Shown here one piece after another: positions 19,914 to 27,792 of a stretch of DNA of 43,568 bases. The position numbers and the translations under genes were made by a program. Position 1 is the stretch's first letter. Each line of letters starts with the position of its first letter. A model generated the notes under the pieces. The model was not told where the DNA came from. It did not search any database and saw only the letters and a program-made list of their open reading frames with translations. The DNA is taken from NCBI GenBank assembly GCA_000806015.1, contig JWKY01000001.1, positions 1 to 43,568 on the forward strand, written 5' to 3'. This stretch comes from an archaeon GW2011_AR19. GTDB taxonomy: Archaea > Nanobdellota > Nanobdellia > Pacearchaeales > GW2011-AR1.

Positions 19914-20070
19914 TTTAACTCAAAATTTATTTTATTTTTAAGCATTACTATAATCTAAAATACAATAAGATTTATAAATCTCCAAAATTTAAAGAATTTG
20001 TCGTTTGAACCATATCGTTGACACATATATTCTATGGTGTTGACGCATGATTTGGGAGACAATTTTAATC

Positions 20071-20703
20071 ATGGCGGAACTAAAGGAACAATTAAAACAA
20101 GCTCTAACAGAATTAAGAGCAGAAAAGGAAAGAAAATTTGACCAGACTGTTGATTTAATTGTAAATTTGCAAAAGTTTGATGTAAAGAAAAATCCAGTCA
20201 ACACTTTTGTTTCTGTTCCGTATAAAATTAAAGAGAAAAAAATTGCAGGATTCTTGGAAGTGAAAAATAAAAATTTTGACACAATTACTCTGGACCAATT
20301 CAAAAAATACACAGATAAAAAAGAATTAAAAAAAATTGCAAAAAATTATGACTTTTTTATTGCCCAGCCAAGCACCATGCCGAAGGTTGCGACTACTTTT
20401 GGAAGAGTTTTGGGTCCTTTGGGAAAAATGCCATCCCCCCAATTAGGAATTATTTTAAATACCGATGATAAAACAATAAACGAGTTAAAAGAAAAAATAA
20501 ATTCCAGCATAAAAATAAGAACAAAAGATGCTAGCATTAAAGTTCCTATTGGAAAACAAAGCATGGAAGATGAAAAAATTATTGAAAATGTTTTGGCTGT
20601 TTACAATTCTCTTTTAAAAAATCTGTCAAAAGGAAAGGAAAATATAAAAAATATTGAGATTAAATTCACAATGACTAAACCTAAGAAAATTATTTTAAAA
20701 TGA
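20071..20703 (+). CDS. rpl1: Ribosomal protein L1
   Basis: MAELKEQLKQAL...FGRVLGPLGKMPSPQLG; start moved from 20047. Confidence 0.95.
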   Translation: MAELKEQLKQALTELRAEKERKFDQTVDLIVNLQKFDVKKNPVNTFVSVPYKIKEKKIAGFLEVKNKNFDTITLDQFKKYTDKKELKKIAKNYDFFIAQPSTMPKVATTFGRVLGPLGKMPSPQLGIILNTDDKTINELKEKINSSIKIRTKDASIKVPIGKQSMEDEKIIENVLAVYNSLLKNLSKGKENIKNIEIKFTMTKPKKIILK

Positions 20704-20837
20704 AACAGGAACAAAAAATAGGAAATTTTTTGACAAACTCGCCAAAGCGTTGTCGAGTTAAAGGAAAGGAAAATATAAAAAATATTGAGATTAAATTCAC
20801 AATGACTAAACCTAAAAAAATTATTTTAAAATGAAAC
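20629..20837 (+). repeat. 78-bp direct duplication of the rpl1 3' end/rplP0 start junction (copies 20629-20706 and 20760-20837, 1 mismatch, period 131)
   Basis: AAAGGAAAGGAAAATATAAAAAATATTGAG...TTTTAAAATGAAAC twice. Confidence 0.95.
20708..20763 (+). repeat. Element family 1, full-length copy A between rpl1 and rplP0
   Basis: GGAACAAAAAATAGGAAATTTTTTGACAAACTCGCCAAAGCGTTGTCGAGTTAAAG; 49/56 identical to reverse complement of 31471-31526. Confidence 0.85.
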
Positions 20838-21814
20838 GAGTATACCCTAAGGAAGGGCATAAACAAAAAATCCAAATTGCAGAAGAATTGCCTAAAAAAA
20901 TTTCAGAGATTAAAATAAAAACAGTCGAAGAACTTGAAAATTTAATTAAAAATAAAAGAACAATATTAATCTCGTCCATAAAAAATATTCCCGCGTCACA
21001 ACTTCAAGAGATTGTTAAAAAACTTAGAGGCAAGGCCATTGTTAAAGTTCCAAAGAAAAATTTGATTTTTAGGGTGTTAGACAATTCAAAACAATTGGAT
21101 AAAGAAATTGAAAAACTAAGAGGAAAAATAAATGAAAGTTTTGCGATTTTATTCTCTGACTTAGATAGTTTTGAACTTGCCGGCGAATTAGTTAGAAATC
21201 AAAGCCCTGCAAAAGCAAAAACAGGGCAGATTACAGACAAAGACCTTGAAATCCCCGAGGGACCTACTGAATTAATACCTGGTCCAGCAGTAAGTGAATT
21301 AAGCGCTTTAGGAATTAAAATCCAAATTGAAAAAGGAAAAATCACAATAAAAGAGCCGAAAATTATTGTTAAAAAGGGCGAAAAAATTTCTCAGGGCGCA
21401 GCAGAGATATTAAATAAATTAGATATCAAACCATTCAAAGTAGGATTTATTCCAATATGTTCTTTTGATACTAAAGAAAAAATATTTTATTCAGAAATAA
21501 AAATAGATAAAGAAGGAGCAATAGAACAGCTTAAAACAGCTTATTCAAGAGCTCTGCCATTTGCTGTAGAAATTGGATATTCAACAAAAGATACAATTAA
21601 ATTCTTAATTAGCAGAGCCGGGATGCATGAAAAAGCTCTGGAAAAATTATCATCATCAAATAACTCACGACCTCACTCGGTAATTGAAGAAAATAATTTG
21701 TCCTCCGTGAAATCGCTCTACTCACGACCTCACTCGGTAATTGAAGAAAATAATTTGTCCTCCGTGAAATCGCTCGCTCCCAACGAAAATAAATCTGACG
21801 GAGAGGAAAAATAA
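20831..21814 (+). CDS. rplP0: Ribosomal protein L10 (acidic P0)
   Basis: IKNIPASQLQEIVKKLRGKA, GPTELIPGPAVSELSALGIKIQIEKGKITI. Confidence 0.95.
   Translation: MKRVYPKEGHKQKIQIAEELPKKISEIKIKTVEELENLIKNKRTILISSIKNIPASQLQEIVKKLRGKAIVKVPKKNLIFRVLDNSKQLDKEIEKLRGKINESFAILFSDLDSFELAGELVRNQSPAKAKTGQITDKDLEIPEGPTELIPGPAVSELSALGIKIQIEKGKITIKEPKIIVKKGEKISQGAAEILNKLDIKPFKVGFIPICSFDTKEKIFYSEIKIDKEGAIEQLKTAYSRALPFAVEIGYSTKDTIKFLISRAGMHEKALEKLSSSNNSRPHSVIEENNLSSVKSLYSRPHSVIEENNLSSVKSLAPNENKSDGEEK
21664..21775 (+). repeat. 57-bp in-frame tandem duplication in the L10 tail (repeat family 2)
   Basis: CTCACGACCTCACTCGGTAATTGAAGAAAATAATTTGTCCTCCGTGAAATCGCTC twice; encodes SRPHSVIEENNLSSVKSL x2. Confidence 0.95.
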
Positions 21815-21995
21815 ATGGAATATGTATACGGTGCATTGCTTTTGCACAAGCTCGGAAAAGAAGTCAGTGAAGAGAATGTGAAAAAAGTTGTTGCGGCTGC
21901 CGGCGAAAACGCATAAAGCAGAGAAGAAAGAAGAAAAGCCAAAAGAAGAGAAACACGAAGCTGCAGCAGAAGGATTGTCGGCGTTGTTTGGATAA
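21815..21995 (+). pseudogene. rpl12: Ribosomal protein L12 (P1) reading frame, internally deleted and frameshifted
   Basis: [33 protein letters not shown] then, in another frame, KAEKKEEKPKEEKHEAAAEGLSALFG*; canonical N- and C-termini but middle missing. Confidence 0.8.
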
Positions 21996-22065
21996 TTTAA
22001 TTTTTATTTAACGCTGGCAATCTTTTTCACAGAAGTAGTTTGACTTCTGAATAATCTCAATTAAA

Positions 22066-22206
22066 ATGAACAAAATAGAATTTCTTAAATCGACGTCAAT
22101 ATTATTTTTCTTAGCAATACTTTTCAGCCAGACAAGTTCAAAAATCTGGATTTTATTTTTAAGCATTGGACTAATCTTTGGAGTGTTTTGGTTTTTTAAA
22201 GAGTAG
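22066..22206 (+). CDS. Small membrane protein (46 aa)
   Basis: MNKIEFLKSTSILFFLAILFSQTSSKIWILFLSIGLIFGVFWFFKE*; two hydrophobic segments. Confidence 0.5.
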   Translation: MNKIEFLKSTSILFFLAILFSQTSSKIWILFLSIGLIFGVFWFFKE

Positions 22207-22244
22207 TTATAAACATTTATAATAATCAAATTTATTTTTATTCT

Positions 22245-24188
22245 ATGGCATGGAACCTCTACGAAAACAATAAACTTCTTCCGCCTCTGAAATTTTCAAA
22301 TGGGAAAACGCAAGAAGACATAGTAAAAGAAGTTTTGAATTCTATAAAAGATGGGGAAAAAATAATTTTTATTCATGGAGTTTGCGGAACAGGAAAGTCG
22401 GCAATTGCGTTAAATCTCGCAAAAGAGCTTGGGAAATCTTCAATTGTTGTTCCAATAAAAAATCTTCAGATGCAGTATAAAAAAGATTATGAAAGCGAAA
22501 AATATCTGCTGAAAAATAACGGCGAGAGATTAAAAATCAGCGTAATAACAGGACGGCAAAACCACAAATGCAAATTTCTTGAAGAAAACAAAGATGCAAT
22601 TCCAAAAATAAAAAAAGAAGTAAATGCAAAATTGCACGATATATTTTTTGGAAAAAAAGATGAATTTGAGAAGAATTTTGGAGATGATGAATCTGCAGAT
22701 AATAAATATCTGCCCTGTAAAATTGAAATAAAAGAAAAGAATATTCATAAAATAAAAAAATATTTAGCGCAAAACAGCGATATAAATGTAAAAAACTTTT
22801 CCCAACTTAAAGATGTTAAAAGAGTATCTGTTGCAGGCGCATGTCCATATTGGAGCCCTGTTCTTCCAATAAAATACGAACTTGGTGGAAAAAGTTTTGT
22901 GAAGGCAAATAAAAGAAGATATTTAGGGCTAAAAGATACAGAGTTTGTTTTTTATCAAAGAGAGCCGGGATGCAAGTTTTACGAGCAGTTTAATTTTTAT
23001 ATTGACTCGGACGCGATTATTTTTAATTCAGAAAAATACAAAATTGAATCAGCATTAAACAGAAAGCCAATGACTGAAGTTGAAATAATTGACGAATGCG
23101 ACGAATTTCTTGATAAATTCTCAAATAATAAAACAATAAATCTTGACAGAATGCAAAATTCATTAAATCAAATATTTGAAATAGAAGAAGGAGATGAAAT
23201 AATTCTCAATGAATTAAGAGAGATAATAAAAAAATTAAAAAATAACAAACCCGCAGAAAATTATGCGGAACAAATCCTCCCTTTAAAACAAACTGCAATC
23301 TATGATTTATTTATGAGCTTATTAAAAAATCCTGATTTTATTTATAAAATAGATGACGAAAATTATTTGTTTGATGTTTATGAAAGCGCAAAAATGTTTG
23401 AAGATTTTTTAGATGAGAGTTATGTTACATTCACAAAAAAAGATGAAGCAATAACAGCGCACATTGTAACAATTAATTTAGCTAAAAAATTTAAAGAAAT
23501 GGCTGACAAAAACAAAATAATTGTTCTTATGTCCGGGACTTTGCATTCTGAAGAAGTTTTAAAAGATATTTTTGGAATTGAGCAATTTAAAATAATTGAA
23601 GCGGAAACGCAGCAGCAAGGTCAAATTACTATAAAAAGAACAGGATTGGAAATGGATTGCAAGTATGCTAATTTTTCAACCGGAAAAAATAATCATAAAG
23701 ATTATTTTCTTGCTTTAGACAAATGCATTGAAGTTGCAAAAAAACCTGTTTTAGTCCATGTAAACAGCTTTGCAGATTTGCCGGATGAAATTGAAAAAGA
23801 AAATTTAAACCTTAAAAATTTAATCAGCAGAGAAAAATTAAAAGAAATTCAGGAGGAAGATAATTCCGGGAAATTAATTGAACAATTCAAGACGGGCAAG
23901 ACAGATATTTTATTTTCAACCCGCGCATCAAGAGGCATAGATTTTCCCGGAGAACAATGCAATAGTATTATTTTTACAAAATATCCAAATCCAAATGTAA
24001 AAGATGTTTTTTGGAAAATATTAAATAAAACTAAACCGCATCAATACTGGAAATTCTACAGAGACAAAGCCCGACGAGATTTATTGCAGAAAATTTACAG
24101 AGGATTAAGATTTAAAGACGACCATATTTATTTGTTAAGTCCCGATAGCAGAGTTCTTGAGGCTTTTGAGAAGAAAAACAGATATTGA
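22245..24188 (+). CDS. Rad3/XPD-like superfamily 2 helicase with putative Fe-S cysteines
   Basis: IFIHGVCGTGKSAIAL (Walker A), IIDECDEFLD (Walker B), VLMSGTLHSEE, TRASRGIDFPGEQC; Cys in NHKCKF, LPCKI, GACPYW, GCKFYEQF. Confidence 0.8.
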   Translation: MAWNLYENNKLLPPLKFSNGKTQEDIVKEVLNSIKDGEKIIFIHGVCGTGKSAIALNLAKELGKSSIVVPIKNLQMQYKKDYESEKYLLKNNGERLKISVITGRQNHKCKFLEENKDAIPKIKKEVNAKLHDIFFGKKDEFEKNFGDDESADNKYLPCKIEIKEKNIHKIKKYLAQNSDINVKNFSQLKDVKRVSVAGACPYWSPVLPIKYELGGKSFVKANKRRYLGLKDTEFVFYQREPGCKFYEQFNFYIDSDAIIFNSEKYKIESALNRKPMTEVEIIDECDEFLDKFSNNKTINLDRMQNSLNQIFEIEEGDEIILNELREIIKKLKNNKPAENYAEQILPLKQTAIYDLFMSLLKNPDFIYKIDDENYLFDVYESAKMFEDFLDESYVTFTKKDEAITAHIVTINLAKKFKEMADKNKIIVLMSGTLHSEEVLKDIFGIEQFKIIEAETQQQGQITIKRTGLEMDCKYANFSTGKNNHKDYFLALDKCIEVAKKPVLVHVNSFADLPDEIEKENLNLKNLISREKLKEIQEEDNSGKLIEQFKTGKTDILFSTRASRGIDFPGEQCNSIIFTKYPNPNVKDVFWKILNKTKPHQYWKFYRDKARRDLLQKIYRGLRFKDDHIYLLSPDSRVLEAFEKKNRY

Positions 24189-24220
24189 AATATTTTAGAA
24201 TTCTCTAAAAATATTTAAAC

Positions 24221-24234
24221 ACGATAAATATCGT
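24221..24234. promoter_or_regulatory. Palindrome ACGATaaatATCGT just upstream of the HTH-10 regulator
   Basis: Perfect 5-bp arms, 6 bp before ATG 24241. Confidence 0.3.
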
Positions 24235-24240
24235 ATTATT

Positions 24241-24882
24241 ATGTGGACAGCAAAGATAAAATTTAATGAAGAAAAAACTCTTATAGGAAATAAAGCGGTA
24301 AAACATGGTGTTAATCTGTTTGTTTTTGCATTGTCATTTTTTTATGAAAATAATTGGATAATTGTTCATATAACTGGGAATATTATTGGAGAAAAAGAAC
24401 AAATAGATAAGTTCGTTAAGGATTTAAAAAAAGAATCGCGGGTTAAAGAATTTGAATTAAACGGAAATTTTTTTGTAGGAACAATAAAAGAACCAATTTT
24501 TGCAAAATACATTTATAATAAGAATATAATTCAAATTGCTCCCGCCTTAATAACAGACACAGGTTATGAGATTCTTAATATAGGGAGTTTTGAGAAAAAG
24601 TATTTGGAAAAACTTATTGATTTGTTTGAAAGAAAATTTGATGGTCAATTATTGTCAATTCAGAATAAAAAAATAAAATCTATTTCTGCAATTAAAGTTG
24701 CTCCTGAACTGACTGAAAAACAAAAGCAAGCGATAGAGCTGGCAATTAAAAGAGGATATTATACTTCTCCAAGAAAAATTAGTTTGCAAGAACTTGCTAA
24801 AATTTCTAAGCTGAGCTTTTCTACCTTTCAGGTTCATTTGAGAAAAGCCGAAGAAAAGTTGATTCCGTTTTATTTTGAATAA
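24241..24882 (+). CDS. Bacterio-opsin activator-type HTH-10 transcriptional regulator
   Basis: LTEKQKQAIELAIKRGYYTSPRKISLQELAKISKLSFSTFQVHLRKAEEKLI. Confidence 0.8.
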   Translation: MWTAKIKFNEEKTLIGNKAVKHGVNLFVFALSFFYENNWIIVHITGNIIGEKEQIDKFVKDLKKESRVKEFELNGNFFVGTIKEPIFAKYIYNKNIIQIAPALITDTGYEILNIGSFEKKYLEKLIDLFERKFDGQLLSIQNKKIKSISAIKVAPELTEKQKQAIELAIKRGYYTSPRKISLQELAKISKLSFSTFQVHLRKAEEKLIPFYFE

Positions 24883-24897
24883 GCGATACACATCGCT
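24882..24897 (+). terminator. Hairpin overlapping/after the HTH-10 stop codon
   Basis: AGCGATacacATCGCT perfect 6-bp stem. Confidence 0.4.
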
Positions 24898-24932
24898 ATA
24901 AAGTTTATCTATTTTTTAGTAAATAATTCTTT

Positions 24933-25412
24933 ATGGAAAAAATCCAACAAATAACTTTAGATACTATGCTTGAATCCTACAAACCAGAATTTAGGTATTT
25001 AGTAAAAGCCAAATTTCAATATCCTTACGCGGAAGGAATTTTTAAAATTCCTAAAACCGCTTATGGTATAGAAGGAAAAGATACAGGGCATTTTACACTC
25101 ATAGAACTTGGCTTTTGTTATAATCAATTAGCTTACACTTTTTTTGCAGAAGCTTTTGAAAAAGGATTAATTAAAGAGGTTGAAAAATCAAGTTTGAAAA
25201 AAACAAAAGAATACCAACTTCATAGTTCTTTTATTATTGGACTGGACAACGTAAAATTCTGGAAACAAATTAATCCAAAAAAATTTCAAGGTCAGATTAA
25301 ATTAGAAAAAATAATACAAAAAAGAAAAGATTTAATTTTCTTTAAAACATCTTATGACTTTGAGAACGGCAAAGCTACAGGAGAAATTAATTTAGCTTTC
25401 TTAAAAAAATAA
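24933..25412 (+). CDS. FcoT-like (hotdog thioesterase-like) protein
   Basis: DTGHFTLIELGFCYNQLAYTFFAEA resembles FcoT family core. Confidence 0.45.
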   Translation: MEKIQQITLDTMLESYKPEFRYLVKAKFQYPYAEGIFKIPKTAYGIEGKDTGHFTLIELGFCYNQLAYTFFAEAFEKGLIKEVEKSSLKKTKEYQLHSSFIIGLDNVKFWKQINPKKFQGQIKLEKIIQKRKDLIFFKTSYDFENGKATGEINLAFLKK

Positions 25413-25502
25413 TCCTTAAAATCCCTAAAAATTAAATAGCTAATTGCAAAAAACGCCCGCCAGGAGGCTCGCGACCCCGATTTCTATTTTTTATAAATGC
25501 CT

Positions 25503-25620
25503 TCTACTCACGACCTCGCACGGGTTATTAATTAATTTTATTTTCTCCCTACCACGAAGTCGCTCGGGATTGATTTAAATCAAAGTCGCTTTACTCAAGC
25601 TTTGTAAAGTCGTTATTAAT
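25503..25620. repeat. Repeat family 2 copy near tRNA-Ser
   Basis: CTACTCACGACCTC identical to L10 tandem unit; CGAAGTCGCTCGGGATT block. Confidence 0.5.
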
Positions 25621-25718
25621 TTAAAATGTTTGCCGCTTCCCAAAACTCTCGGTCGAACCAAGGTTCTCATCCTGGATTTTTTGAAAAATCAAAATTTGTT
25701 TCACAAATTAATTCCAAA

Positions 25719-25799
25719 CGCCCCCGCCAGGAATCGAACCTGGAAGCCCTTGCGGGCCCAGCTCTCAAGGCTGGTGCACTACCATTATGCGACAGAGGC
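25719..25799 (-). tRNA. tRNA-Ser (anticodon TGA)
   Basis: GCCTCTG...CCAGC CTTGAGA GCTGG, variable arm GCCCGCAAGGGC, T-arm CCAGGTTCGATTCCTGG, CGGGGGC. Confidence 0.95.
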
Positions 25800-25800
25800 A

Positions 25801-26049
25801 TTACGCGATCTCAAGAGGTTTACCGCCTTTATCAAGAACCTGATAATTTATCCTCGGTTTTTCTTTAAGAATAGGCGCTTCTTTAGCCATTTCTTTTTGA
25901 GCTTCATTTAAAGATTCTTCGACAATAACTCTGGAATATCCCTGATTAATTAAAGCCCATTTAAGACTATCCGTTGTATATCCTTTTTTTAAATTTTTCT
26001 TAAAGTATTCTACTAATTGTTCTTTAGAACCTTTTCTAATGCTTGTCAT
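25801..26049 (-). CDS. Hypothetical protein
   Basis: 82-aa ORF MTSIRKGSKEQLVEYFKKNLKKGYTTDSLKWALINQGYSRVIVEESLNEAQ. Confidence 0.55.
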   Translation of the reverse strand: MTSIRKGSKEQLVEYFKKNLKKGYTTDSLKWALINQGYSRVIVEESLNEAQKEMAKEAPILKEKPRINYQVLDKGGKPLEIA

Positions 26050-26090
26050 GGAAAAAATAAAAATCCCTCATTTAAATTCTTTGCTATATC

Positions 26091-27572
26091 CTATTTTATA
26101 AGCACTACTTCATTTTTAAAATAGAATTTAACAGCTTCATTGAGTCTTGATTCGGATTCAGAATAGATAGTTAAGAGCTTTTCATTTTTTTTAATCTTAC
26201 TATCTTTATGCACATCTAAATAAATTCCTGCAGATTTATCCGTCGGACAGCCAGCAATTCTTGCAAGTAAATTAATTGCTTTATTATTTATTTTTAAGAT
26301 TTTTCCTGTTTTGTTTGCGAATAAATTACGCTTGAATTTTCCAGGAATTAATTTTTTTATTGCGCCGCCTTGAGCCTGAATAATTTGTTTAAATTTTTTA
26401 TATGCTTCTCCCGAGCTTAAAATTTCTTCAGCCTTTTTAATTCCCTGACCAGTTTTTGCTTTTTTAGTCATTTCTAAAAGTTTTCCGGCAAGAAATACTG
26501 ATTTCTTTTTTAGATCTTCTGGACCTTGCTGAGCAGGATCAAGAACTTTTAAAATATCAATCATCTCTAAAGCAGGGCCTATTCCATTTCCAATAGGCTG
26601 ATCTCCTTTAGTTAAAACGACCTCTAATTTTTTTTTGAAATATTTGCCTATTTGTTTAAACTTCTTTTTTAATCTGACAGCTTCTGATAAACTAACTTTT
26701 GCGTTTTCTCCGTAGGGAATATCTATTAAAATATATTTGCTTCCTACAGCAAGTTTTTTAGATATTATAGACGCTAACAACTGCGATTCGGGATCTATTC
26801 TCAAAGCCTTTTCCACAACAATTATTTTAGAATCTGCTGGAACCATCCCCAACCCTTCTCCCCAAACCATACAGGCATTAGTTTTTTTTATTATTTCTTT
26901 TATTTTATTTATTGAAAATTCAACACGCGCCAAAGTTTCTACTACGTCTGATGTGCCTGCAGAAGTTGTTATCGCCCTTGAAGAAGTCTTTGGAAATATT
27001 AATCCTGCTGAAGCGCAGATAGAAACAACTATCGGGGTGGTTCTATTCCCGGGAATTCCCCCTATAGAATGTTTATCAATTATAAATTTGTCTTTTAATT
27101 TTAAAGTTTTCCCTGTTTTTAAGATGGCTTTAATTAAAAAAATATTTTCTTTAAAATTCATACCTTTATCATACATCGCTGAAACAAAAAGCGCGATTTC
27201 TGCTTCTGAAAGAGAATTATTTGCGATGTCATTAATTATTGATTCAATTTCTTTTTGAGATAATCTTTTATTGTTCAATTTTTTCTTAATAAAAATTAAA
27301 CTATTTACCATTGGAGATAAAATGACTTCAATAAATTGCCCTTTCTTTAAATTTAATTTTTCTTTAAGTTCTAAAGAAACTAAAATTTCATTTTCAGCTA
27401 CTATTTCTTCAATTACATCAACAATAGCGGAAATCTCCCTTGCCGGTTTGGAAATAGTTTTTAGAAAAACCCTATCTTTGCTATAAACTCCCAAACTTTC
27501 TGCAGTTTTATTATTTAACATTACTACGGGAAATCCTGCAGACCATTTTAAAAATTTAATTTTTAATTTCAT
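26091..27572 (-). CDS. deoA: AMP phosphorylase
   Basis: DKHSIGGIPGNRTTPIVVSICASAGLIFPKTSSRAITTSAGTSDVVETLARVEF; archaeal N-terminal domain. Confidence 0.93.
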   Translation of the reverse strand: MKLKIKFLKWSAGFPVVMLNNKTAESLGVYSKDRVFLKTISKPAREISAIVDVIEEIVAENEILVSLELKEKLNLKKGQFIEVILSPMVNSLIFIKKKLNNKRLSQKEIESIINDIANNSLSEAEIALFVSAMYDKGMNFKENIFLIKAILKTGKTLKLKDKFIIDKHSIGGIPGNRTTPIVVSICASAGLIFPKTSSRAITTSAGTSDVVETLARVEFSINKIKEIIKKTNACMVWGEGLGMVPADSKIIVVEKALRIDPESQLLASIISKKLAVGSKYILIDIPYGENAKVSLSEAVRLKKKFKQIGKYFKKKLEVVLTKGDQPIGNGIGPALEMIDILKVLDPAQQGPEDLKKKSVFLAGKLLEMTKKAKTGQGIKKAEEILSSGEAYKKFKQIIQAQGGAIKKLIPGKFKRNLFANKTGKILKINNKAINLLARIAGCPTDKSAGIYLDVHKDSKIKKNEKLLTIYSESESRLNEAVKFYFKNEVVLIK

Positions 27573-27627
27573 TTGAATTTTCTTTATAAAAAAGAAGAAT
27601 ATCTTATTTAAAAATTTTCGTAAACAT

Positions 27628-27772
27628 CGGCTCTGTTGAAAATGTTTTGAATTCGTAACTTTCTTTGGCTCGGATATTAAAAATTAAAGGGCGGGTCTCG
27701 TCTGAAAGACGAGTTTGAGTGGGAATTTGGAATTCAAAACGAAATATAAAAAATAGATTTTCAACAGAGCCG
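27628..27772. mobile_element. MITE-like element, 145 bp, 16-bp perfect terminal inverted repeats
   Basis: CGGCTCTGTTGAAAAT...ATTTTCAACAGAGCCG; subterminal GTTTTGAATTC/GAATTCAAAAC; flanks TAAACATC/TAAACCTC; internal hairpin CTCGTCTgaaAGACGAG. Confidence 0.8.
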
Positions 27773-27792
27773 TAAACCTCCAAATAACAAAA

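Noticed and set aside
21664-21775. CRISPR array
   Set aside because: Only two adjacent units without spacers, in-frame within rplP0; no cas genes seen.
21609-21942. Minus-strand ORFs over the L10 tail and L12
   Set aside because: Antisense to L10/L12; the repeat peptide (AISRRTNYFLQLPSEVVS x2) simply mirrors the tandem DNA repeat.
25626-25911. Two overlapping ORFs (25626-25868, 25630-25911) spanning tRNA-Ser
   Set aside because: They cross a clear tRNA and the opposite-strand gene end; not credible coding regions.
26737-27258. 173-aa ORF antisense to AMP phosphorylase
   Set aside because: Shadow ORF opposite a conserved enzyme.
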